From Lentisphaeria bacterium UBA1776 (GTDB lineage: Bacteria; Verrucomicrobiota; Lentisphaeria; Victivallales; Victivallaceae): a stretch of 11,724 bases of DNA. The position numbers were made by a program, and so were the translations under genes. The stretch covers positions 1 to 11,724 of the forward strand of contig DCGO01000141.1 in assembly GCA_002314605.1 (NCBI GenBank), in the 5' to 3' direction. The notes below the pieces were generated by a model. The model saw only the letters and a list, made by a program, of their open reading frames with translations, had not been told where the DNA came from and ran no database searches. Shown piece after piece: positions 6,477-11,724 of the stretch. Each line of letters opens with the position of its first letter. Position 1 is the first letter of the stretch.

Positions 6477-7517
6477 GTGCGGATCGACTCCATAGAACTT
6501 GCGCATTTCCGCAATTACTCGAGCCGGAAATTCGAGTTTACCGGCAGAGAGGTGGTCCTGTGCGGTCCCAATGGAGCCGGCAAAAGCAACGTGCTGGAAG
6601 CCATTCATTTTCTGAGCATTCTCCGCTCCTTCCGTACCGCCGGGGTGCGGGATCTGATCGAAATCGGGAAACGGGGATTCCGCATTACCGGCGTCATCCG
6701 GAAAAATTCCTACCCGGAAACCCTGACGGTGGAGCAGACCGGCACCGACCGGAGACATCTGGCCATTGACGGAACGCCCGTCCCCCGTTCCAGCACCTTC
6801 ATTCAGGAATTCCGGGCGGTGGCCTTTACCCCGGAAGACCGGGAGATCACGGCGGGGGGATCTTCTTTCCGGCGGAAATTCTTCGACATGTATTTGTCCG
6901 TCACCGAACCGGATTATCTTGCCGCTCTTCAGCGTTACGGGGCGGCGCTGGCCCGGCGCAATGCGGTCCTGCGGAATCCCCGTTCGAACCTGGCCGCAGC
7001 GGCCGCCTTTGAGCCGGAACTGGCGGCCAATGCGGTCAAAATCCTTCCCCTCCGGCGGCGCTGTGCAGAAGTGATCGCGCAAAAGGTCAACACGCTTCTG
7101 AAAGCGGACCGTCTCCGGATCACCTACCGTACAGACAGCCCGGATGAGGAAGCAGGCTATCTGGAAAAACTGGCCTTCGACCGGGAAAAAGAGCGCAAGC
7201 GCAACTGTACCGGATTCGGCCCCCAGACCGATGATTTTCTCCTGACCCTGGACGGGAAACCCCTGCGGGAATTCGGCTCAAACGGCCAGTTGCGGCTGAT
7301 GAGCCTCTATCTCAAAATGGCGGCATTCGCCCTCCTGCGGGACAACGGGGCTCCGGTGGTGGCGCTGGTGGATGACGTGACCGGAGAACTCGATTCCTCC
7401 GCCCGGGGGTGTTTTCTCGAACTTCTCCGGTCGGCGGATCAGGCATTCTACACCCTGACGGCAGCGCCGTCTGCAGACGATCCCCTGGCGGGGGCGCAGA
7501 TCATCAGACTGGGCTGA
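6477..7517 (+). CDS. recF: DNA replication/repair ATPase RecF
   Basis: This 346-residue SMC-like ABC ATPase helps RecO and RecR load RecA at single-strand gaps. Walker A GPNGAGKS is at 30-37, preceded by the typical LAHFRNY start. RRKFFD (132-137) and the GFGPQTDDF block (246-254, where GPHRDD is more usual) follow. The signature motif SNGQLRLMSLYLKMA (268-282) and Walker B VVALVDDV with GELD (294-305) complete the ATPase. The start is GTG, chosen because it gives the canonical N-terminus with the first strand intact; it lies 8 nt after purU and the ribosome site is weak. recF usually sits with dnaA and dnaN, but here it ends a gmk-coaC-purU-recF run. It converges on the minus-strand membrane-protein gene with 15 bp between stops. 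Confidence 0.95.
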   Translation: MRIDSIELAHFRNYSSRKFEFTGREVVLCGPNGAGKSNVLEAIHFLSILRSFRTAGVRDLIEIGKRGFRITGVIRKNSYPETLTVEQTGTDRRHLAIDGTPVPRSSTFIQEFRAVAFTPEDREITAGGSSFRRKFFDMYLSVTEPDYLAALQRYGAALARRNAVLRNPRSNLAAAAAFEPELAANAVKILPLRRRCAEVIAQKVNTLLKADRLRITYRTDSPDEEAGYLEKLAFDREKERKRNCTGFGPQTDDFLLTLDGKPLREFGSNGQLRLMSLYLKMAAFALLRDNGAPVVALVDDVTGELDSSARGCFLELLRSADQAFYTLTAAPSADDPLAGAQIIRLG

Positions 7518-7532
7518 AGGTGCAGCCTTCCG

Positions 7533-7805
7533 CTATTGGGATTCCTTCTCTTCCACCACCTGGGCGGTGACGTCGATCACCGCCTGACCGGCAGGCAGGT
7601 CCTCACTGGCGGAGGATGCTTCTTCCACGCCGGGCTCATAAGCCCCGGGACGGGGCGCCCCCGGCCTCCTTGCAGGCGTAAGGAGCGCCGCAAGGAACCA
7701 CAGGACCATAACGGTCAGGATCACCGGCAGCAGCACGGTCCCGAGCATGACAAAGAGTGCGATCCCCCCCGCCAGCACCAAAAGAGATATAACGAGCCGC
7801 AGCAT
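7533..7805 (-). CDS. Small two-helix membrane protein of unknown function
   Basis: I do not recognise this 90-residue protein. Two hydrophobic segments (about 3-22 and 24-43), separated by only a Gly-Thr or so, form a likely transmembrane hairpin. A Pro/Arg/Gly linker (45-60) leads to an acidic tail (60-90) rich in Glu, Ala and Ser. Its ATG directly abuts the gltA TAA with no base between them (7803-7808), so translation is likely coupled to gltA. The stop is 15 bp from the recF stop on the other strand. The composition fits a real short membrane protein rather than chance, because one hydrophobic stretch and one charged stretch are cleanly partitioned. Homologue conservation would be needed to be sure it is expressed. 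Confidence 0.65.
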   Translation of the reverse strand: MLRLVISLLVLAGGIALFVMLGTVLLPVILTVMVLWFLAALLTPARRPGAPRPGAYEPGVEEASSASEDLPAGQAVIDVTAQVVEEKESQ

Positions 7806-9083
7806 TTAGAAGATCGTCGTAAGAGGATTGCCGACATAAACCTGCCGGGGCCGGACGATCCGGGTGTTGCAGCCGATCATTTCCTTCCAGTGGGCGATCC
7901 AGCCGGGCAGTCTGGCCAGAGCAAACATGACCGTGAACATATCCTCGGGGATCCCGATGGCCCGGTAAACAATGCCGGTGTAGAAGTCCACATTCGGGTA
8001 CAGATGACGTTCGACGAAATACTCGTCGTTCATCGCGGCACGCTCCACCTCATAGGCCACATCCAGCAGGGAATCCTTGATCTCCAGCGTTTCCAGCAGC
8101 ATGTGGCACTCTTTTTTGATGATCTCGGCCCGGGGATCGTAAGTCTTGTACACCCGGTGGCCGAAGCCCATCAGCCGGAAGGGGTCGTTCTTGTCCTTGG
8201 CCTTCTGAATGAACCTGGCCACGTCGCCGTCCCGCTCGATCGTGCGGAGCATCTTGATGACCTCCTGATTGGCGCCGCCGTGGAGCGGACCGGACAGGGC
8301 GGAGATCCCGGCGGAAATGGTGGCGTAAAGGTTCACCTGGGCACTGCCCACCGTCCGGACCGCCGTGGTGGAGCAGTTCTGCTCGTGATCGGCGTGGAGG
8401 ATGAAGAGGATATTCAGAATACGCTCGATCTCCGGCCGGACCACATAAGGTTTTACCGGGGAATCGAACATCATGTTCAGAAAATTGCCGCAGTACTTGA
8501 GGTCGCACCGGGGATAGACAACCGGCTCGCCGATGGATTTCTTGTACGCCACCGCCGCCATGGTGCGGACAATGGATATGAGCCGCGCGGCGGAACTGTC
8601 GATATCCTCATTCATGGACTGGAGGTCCACATTTGGGTAAAAGGCCGCCAGAGCGTTGATCATGGTGGAGAGGATGTGCATGGGGTGGGCCCCCTGGGGG
8701 AAATGGTCGAAGAAGTGACGCATATCCTCATGCAGCAGGGAGTTGATGTTCAGGAGATGGGAGAAATTCCGGCTCTGCTCCGGGTTCGGAAGTTTCCCGT
8801 TTACAAGGAGATAGGCAACCTTGGTGAAAGACCCCAGCTTGACCAGTTCCTCAATGGGAATGCCGCGGTAGCGGAGGATGCCCCTGTCTCCGTCAATATA
8901 AGTGATGCTGCTGTAGCAGGATGCCGTATTCATGAAACTCGGGTCCACCGTCACCACTCCGGTCTCGCTGCGCAGATGCGCAATATCGATGGCCAGTTCC
9001 CCCTCGGTCCCCTGGATCACGGGAAGTTTGATCTCTTTATCCCCGATTTTCAGAATCGCAAATTCCGGTTTCTTCTTCATCAT
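7806..9083 (-). CDS. gltA: Citrate synthase, type II (E. coli GltA-like)
   Basis: This 425-residue enzyme condenses acetyl-CoA with oxaloacetate to form citrate, the entry step of the TCA cycle. The sequence follows the E. coli GltA pattern along its length: an N-terminal beta-rich domain, STASC-like block (53-57), FLNMMF (201-206), HADHEQN (230-236), catalytic His268 in GPLHGGAN, His309 in GFGHRVYKTYDPRA, and Asp366 in LYPNVDFYTG. The N-terminal domain and length (427 in E. coli) point to the hexameric, NADH-sensitive type II class, though allostery is inferred. The first of two consecutive ATG codons is used because AGGAG (9097-9093) is 9 nt upstream. A predicted 127-nt leader holding a large hairpin repeat precedes it. 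The next gene starts exactly at its stop. Confidence 0.96.
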   Translation of the reverse strand: MMKKKPEFAILKIGDKEIKLPVIQGTEGELAIDIAHLRSETGVVTVDPSFMNTASCYSSITYIDGDRGILRYRGIPIEELVKLGSFTKVAYLLVNGKLPNPEQSRNFSHLLNINSLLHEDMRHFFDHFPQGAHPMHILSTMINALAAFYPNVDLQSMNEDIDSSAARLISIVRTMAAVAYKKSIGEPVVYPRCDLKYCGNFLNMMFDSPVKPYVVRPEIERILNILFILHADHEQNCSTTAVRTVGSAQVNLYATISAGISALSGPLHGGANQEVIKMLRTIERDGDVARFIQKAKDKNDPFRLMGFGHRVYKTYDPRAEIIKKECHMLLETLEIKDSLLDVAYEVERAAMNDEYFVERHLYPNVDFYTGIVYRAIGIPEDMFTVMFALARLPGWIAHWKEMIGCNTRIVRPRQVYVGNPLTTIF

Positions 9084-9104
9084 GGCAAAAATCTCCTGAT
9101 TTCA

Positions 9105-9179
9105 GGGTACCTCCAAAAATTCATTCCGGCGGCTTGCGGCGCTCCCGCAAACCATCCGTTTGGATTTTTAGAGGTACCC
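9105..9179. repeat. 75-bp imperfect palindromic element in the gltA 5' leader
   Basis: Two 18-bp arms, 9105-9122 (GGGTACCTCCAAAAATTC) and 9162-9179 (GGATTTTTAGAGGTACCC), are inverted copies with two mismatches. Inside, TTGCGG (9134-9139) and CCGCAA (9145-9150) form a second stem around a 5-nt loop, so the whole element can fold into one long hairpin. Related sequence occurs at 11601-11622 and, more degraded, at 4068-4080. It lies between the proposed gltA promoter and ribosome site, so it would be transcribed into the gltA leader. It could be a small mobile palindrome (REP/MITE type), a regulatory leader, or both. Confidence 0.75.
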
Positions 9180-9216
9180 TTTATCCACCACTGCTGAAAA
9201 TACAAATACGATCTAT

Positions 9217-9245
9217 AAGATACCACTGTTTTGCGGGAATTGCAA
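9217..9245 (-). promoter_or_regulatory. Predicted promoter of gltA
   Basis: On the minus strand TTGCAA (9245-9240) and TATCTT (9222-9217) are 17 bp apart, and TGG precedes the -10 as in the mraZ promoter. The -10 matches TATAAT in 4 of 6 positions. The start would be near 9210, giving a leader of about 127 nt that includes the 75-bp palindrome. Confidence 0.45.
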
Positions 9246-9310
9246 ATTTCAGGCTTATTTTCCCCCGAAAACCACAGGATACAGGGGCGCGTCAGCGCCC
9301 GCCGGAACCG

Positions 9311-9330
9311 GAAAAAAGCCGGTGACGGCT
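9311..9330 (-). terminator. Rho-independent terminator of the methyltransferase-nuclease operon
   Basis: Two bases after the nuclease stop codon, AGCCG (9330-9326) pairs with CGGCT (9321-9317) around a 4-nt loop and is followed by a run of T (complement of 9312-9317). A second hairpin, GGGCGC/GCGCCC (9285-9300), lies just beyond without a T run. Together they would separate this operon from gltA, which is transcribed in the same direction. Confidence 0.7.
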
Positions 9331-9332
9331 CC

Positions 9333-10418
9333 TTATTTGTCCCGTTTGTCGTTATTGCACTTGCGGCACAGCATCTGGCAGTTATCCGGCGAAGTGTGAC
9401 CGCCGCGGCTCCACGGGACAATGTGATCGGCTTCCATTTCCTCTATGGCGAATTTCTGCTTGCAGCGGGTGCATACGCCTTTCTGCTTTTCATAGACAGT
9501 GCGTTTCTCGGAAGGGGTGAAAGCGCGGATGTGCAGGAATTTTTCATCGTGGGTCAGGATATACGCATAGATGCCTTTCTTGTTGGTCACATCGTCATCC
9601 GCCATCAGTCCGGCAATTTTCCGCTCCAGCTCGGCAGTATCGAAGGTTTCTGCCTTGAAGCGGTTGTAGAAGTTCCCCCAGGGGAGCCCCTTCATCTCTT
9701 TGCGGTAGGTGGTGAACGTATTTTTCACCCAGTCAATGACGCTGCGGAAATAGAGGAAGAGTTCATTGGCGTTTGGAGTATGCTGATGTCCGGACATATA
9801 CGCTTCGATTTTACCATCGCTGATCCAGTCAATGGCCGTTTCAAGCAATTCCTGCCGGATGGGTGAGCCGCTGACATAATCCTTGCCGTGCAGATAAGCC
9901 GCACAGTTGGACTTGCTGAATTTGAGTTTGGCATCGGCAAGCCACGGGCCGGTATAAACGGCATTGCGCAATTCCTGATTTGTGAGTTTTTCTCCGGCGA
10001 TATTGATGATCTTGAACCAGTCCAGCTTTTCCCGGTCATTCCCCTCGCAGAAGTAGATCATGCAGTCATAGTCGAGGATCTGCTGCCGTTCCGTCCCGGT
10101 GAGGTTGTGGAAAGCGCGGTTATTGACGGAAAAAACGCCGTCTGCGTACTGACAGAAACTGATGGTGCGCTGCTGGCCGTCCAGCACCTCAAAGGTGCCG
10201 TCGTCATTTTTGCACCAGTACATCACGTTCAGGGGGAATCCTTTGACAATGGTGTCGATCACCGCATTGCGCTTGACCTCATCGTAAACGAACTCTCGCT
10301 GATAGGGCGGACGGATGTTCAGCTTGCCGCCATATCCGAAAACGCCGCCCTCGTTGGGCCGCTCCTCATAACCGCTGACAATATCGCGGATCTTGATGGA
10401 ATGAAGCTCAATTTTCAT
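9333..10418 (-). CDS. DUF262 (GmrS-like)-HNH endonuclease, probable restriction component
   Basis: The 361-residue protein has two parts. The N-terminal DUF262 domain (about 1-235) carries RPPYQREFVY (36-45) and DGQQR (80-84), the nucleotide-binding motif seen in GmrS and DndB/ParB-related folds. The C-terminal HNH domain (about 300-361) shows CxxC (Cys316, Cys319), Asp331-His332 in ADHIVPWSRGG, Asn346, and CRKCNN (Cys351, Cys354), a complete zinc-stabilised beta-beta-alpha-metal nuclease. Known relatives such as GmrSD, BrxU and SspE pair DUF262 with a nuclease and restrict modified or phage DNA, so NTP-dependent DNA cleavage is the likely role. It overlaps the upstream methyltransferase gene by 11 bp, so the two are made together. 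This argues for a cognate restriction partner rather than a free-standing type IV enzyme, but that is inference. Confidence 0.88.
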   Translation of the reverse strand: MKIELHSIKIRDIVSGYEERPNEGGVFGYGGKLNIRPPYQREFVYDEVKRNAVIDTIVKGFPLNVMYWCKNDDGTFEVLDGQQRTISFCQYADGVFSVNNRAFHNLTGTERQQILDYDCMIYFCEGNDREKLDWFKIINIAGEKLTNQELRNAVYTGPWLADAKLKFSKSNCAAYLHGKDYVSGSPIRQELLETAIDWISDGKIEAYMSGHQHTPNANELFLYFRSVIDWVKNTFTTYRKEMKGLPWGNFYNRFKAETFDTAELERKIAGLMADDDVTNKKGIYAYILTHDEKFLHIRAFTPSEKRTVYEKQKGVCTRCKQKFAIEEMEADHIVPWSRGGHTSPDNCQMLCRKCNNDKRDK

Positions 10419-11457
10419 CTGAGACCGCCTTTCTGCGGATTAAAACTCTTGCATAAATCTCTTTGTTCTTGATTGTGAATCTATGACCGAATTTAGGATT
10501 ATCTGCAATGTATCGATCTATCCCCAATATTTCAAATTGACTTGGATTGTACTTGTCCAAAAAAGTAATCGGAACTCCCATTACACCGTCATAATCATAC
10601 GGGATATCCGCAGTTTTGTCCACGTTGATGGCATCGTAGTTGTCGTATTTTGGGAACTCTTCGGCATTGTAAGATTTGTAAAGAGTCAGTTCTTCATGGC
10701 GCTGCGGATAATCCAAATTGGTAAACCAACGAACCCCTTTTACCCGAATAAAACGATTTCCGTGTTCATCCTCACGACAACCTGATGCTTCAAGTGGATA
10801 ATCCCTTGGAACAGCAAATTCCCGATCTCCGCTGTGAATGCTTGCTCCAAACCACATTTGGTTATTCATAATCAAAGGAAAAATTTCCTTGTAAGTGATG
10901 GCGTTCTGATTCCCGATGATAATGAATTTCCTGTCATATTTTACCAGCTGCGCCACATATTCCCGGAAGAGGGAAAAGGGAGGATTGGTGACAACGATAT
11001 CCGCCTCCTTCAGGAGAGCGATGCACTCCTCGGAACGGAAATCCCCGTTGCCAGCCAGGGTGGAAAGGACGTTTTTCCGGTTGCGCAGCAAATACTCCAC
11101 ATCGGCTAAATCAACCGCACCGTCACCGTTTTCATCTCCGACATCGGTGATTTCGATTTTGTAGGGGTGCTTTTTCTCCTCCGTCTCCACGGGCGTATCA
11201 AAAAGCGGCAGTTCATCCCCGGCAAAAGGGGAGCCGTCGTAACAGGTTGCCACCAGTTTCTTCAACCCGAGATAGTTGAAATTCATGGCGAAGTATTTGA
11301 AGAAATTGCTTTCGTAGGGGTCATCGCAGTTGCAGAGGACCGTTTTTCCCTTGAAGTGAAGCCGGTAGTGGCACATCTCATTCTCGATATCCACCAGCTG
11401 GGTGTAAAACTCGTCGGCTTTCTGTTTTTTTGCTTTGGTCAAATCCGCATTGGCCAT
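10408..11457 (-). CDS. EcoRI-family adenine-specific DNA methyltransferase
   Basis: This 349-residue protein fits the EcoRI-type N6-adenine methyltransferase family. The N-terminal block KADEFYTQ...DIENEM (13-28), then VLCNCDDPYESNFFKYF (40-56), are family hallmarks. NPPF (158-161, in DIVVTNPPFSLF) is catalytic motif IV of N6-adenine enzymes. Target sequence cannot be read from the protein. A 12-residue loop DENGDGAVDLAD (108-119) is a perfect EF-hand/dockerin-type calcium loop, unusual for a DNA enzyme. GGGAG lies 8 nt before the ATG. GC content falls from about 54% over residues 80-160 to about 41% from residue 161 on, so the gene looks mosaic. Its role is presumably to protect host sites from the overlapping DUF262-HNH nuclease, or to mark DNA for it. 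Confidence 0.9.
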   Translation of the reverse strand: MANADLTKAKKQKADEFYTQLVDIENEMCHYRLHFKGKTVLCNCDDPYESNFFKYFAMNFNYLGLKKLVATCYDGSPFAGDELPLFDTPVETEEKKHPYKIEITDVGDENGDGAVDLADVEYLLRNRKNVLSTLAGNGDFRSEECIALLKEADIVVTNPPFSLFREYVAQLVKYDRKFIIIGNQNAITYKEIFPLIMNNQMWFGASIHSGDREFAVPRDYPLEASGCREDEHGNRFIRVKGVRWFTNLDYPQRHEELTLYKSYNAEEFPKYDNYDAINVDKTADIPYDYDGVMGVPITFLDKYNPSQFEILGIDRYIADNPKFGHRFTIKNKEIYARVLIRRKAVSDEN

Positions 11458-11489
11458 GATTTCATCTCCCGGAAAAAGTTTTCACGGGC

Positions 11490-11517
11490 AATATAACCCG
11501 AAAAAGAGAAAAAACAA
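11490..11517 (-). promoter_or_regulatory. Predicted promoter of the methyltransferase-nuclease operon
   Basis: On the minus strand TTGTTT (11517-11512) and TATATT (11495-11490) are 16 bp apart, the spacing used by most promoters proposed here. CGGG and CCCG arms (11500-11497 and 11488-11485) flank the -10 as an 8-bp-spaced inverted repeat, a possible operator. The start would be near 11483, about 26 nt before the methyltransferase ATG. Confidence 0.5.
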
Positions 11518-11528
11518 GCTCACTTCGG

Positions 11529-11546
11529 AAAAAACGGAGGCCGTTT
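11529..11546 (-). terminator. Possible rho-independent terminator upstream of the methyltransferase promoter
   Basis: On the minus strand AAACGG (11546-11541) pairs with CCGTTT (11537-11532) around CCT, and the T run continues to 11529. It would stop minus-strand transcription arriving from the right and insulate the cassette. No convincing minus-strand gene is visible between it and the window edge. Confidence 0.4.
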
Positions 11547-11599
11547 CCGCCATGCATCATCCATCATTGCGCGAAACGTCAGCGAATCCGTTAAGAATA

Positions 11600-11622
11600 C
11601 TCTAAAAATTCAAACGGATGGA
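11600..11622. repeat. Second copy of the palindrome arm, inverted relative to the one at 9151-9172
   Basis: The stretch contains TCTAAAAATTCAAACGGATG (11601-11620) and matches the reverse complement of 9151-9172 at 20 of 22 positions by eye. ATCCGTT (11586-11592) and AACGGAT (11613-11619) also form a 7-bp stem around it. It marks the right side of the methyltransferase-nuclease cassette, as the 9105-9179 element marks the left. Confidence 0.6.
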
Positions 11623-11633
11623 TGTGCGAGACA

Positions 11634-11724
11634 ATGGAAAAAAAGATGCAAAATGGGATTTTGAGTCTGCTGCCCGAAGTGGCAACAGCCGAAAAATCAC
11701 GCTTTGCAGACTTTCCCCAGTGGC
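11634..11724 (+). CDS. Possible start of a gene cut by the window edge
   Basis: An ATG at 11634 opens a frame that stays open for all 30 codons to the window end, reading MEKKMQNGILSLLPEVATAE and onward to an Asp-Phe-Pro-Gln-Trp. I do not recognise it. The ribosome site is weak (GGATGGA, about 11 nt upstream) and lies inside the repeat copy at 11600-11622. Two minus-strand frames are also open through much of this stretch, so openness alone is poor evidence. It could be a small transposase, a gene remnant or chance. Confidence 0.3.
   Translation, partial: MEKKMQNGILSLLPEVATAEKSRFADFPQW

Noticed and set aside
9105..9179. CRISPR-type repeat or a riboswitch
   Set aside because: There is a single palindrome with no spacer-repeat series, and no known riboswitch core is recognisable; a palindromic element is the simpler reading.
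7536..9197. A 553-codon open frame on the plus strand, opposite gltA and the small membrane protein
   Set aside because: The minus strand encodes a full citrate synthase. The opposite frame has no recognisable domain and a low-complexity His/Gly/Asp composition typical of an antisense shadow.
9333..10418. A ParB/Srx-type partition or sulfiredoxin protein, because of DGQQR
   Set aside because: The RPPYQREFVY plus DGQQR order, the full HNH domain and the overlapping methyltransferase gene fit a DUF262 nuclease better.
11550..11724. Minus-strand open frames at the right edge as the 3' end of a gene
   Set aside because: Two of the three minus frames are open by composition over this stretch and none shows a recognisable motif; I could not choose one.

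Overview
The window looks like chromosome from a moderately GC-rich bacterium with a peptidoglycan wall. It carries core housekeeping and cell-division genes plus one accessory island at the right end. The gene set and the E. coli-like citrate synthase suggest a Gram-negative. A PVC-type lineage such as Lentisphaerota/Victivallis is my guess from general style only, and no marker in the window settles it.

Left third (8-3964, minus strand): the start of a division and cell-wall (dcw) cluster in the order mraZ, rsmH, ftsL, ftsI. The genes are tightly packed, with an ATGA overlap between mraZ and rsmH and 12 nt between ftsL and ftsI. The cluster ends at ftsI and is followed by a tRNA-Ser(GCU), not by murE. 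mraZ has a near-consensus promoter, and three GGAG repeats spaced exactly 10 bp apart lie just after its -10 box, which is the layout of a MraZ operator.

Middle (4224-7517, plus strand): tRNA-Asp(GUC), then gmk, a stand-alone phosphopantothenoylcysteine decarboxylase (CoaC), purU and recF, probably one operon. The gmk promoter lies so close to the ATG that its mRNA is predicted to be leaderless. recF converges, with only 15 bp between stops, on a minus-strand pair: gltA (type II citrate synthase) and a 90-residue membrane protein that starts immediately after the gltA stop codon. The predicted gltA leader is about 127 nt long and contains a 75-bp hairpin-forming repeat.

Right part (9311-11724): a two-gene minus-strand cassette. 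An EcoRI-family adenine DNA methyltransferase overlaps by 11 bp a DUF262 (GmrS-like) protein ending in an HNH nuclease domain. The cassette has its own promoter and terminator and reads as a compact restriction-modification or defence module. It is bracketed by inverted copies of a short repeat (near 9151-9172 and 11601-11622). The second half of the methyltransferase gene is about 41% GC by hand count, against about 54% in the sampled first half, which suggests recombination. The last 90 bases may hold the start of another gene.

Four of the six promoters I can propose share the form TTGAAA or TTGCAA, a 16-bp spacer, and a TATAAT-like -10. A fifth keeps the 16-bp spacer with a weaker -35. This repeated grammar supports them as a set.
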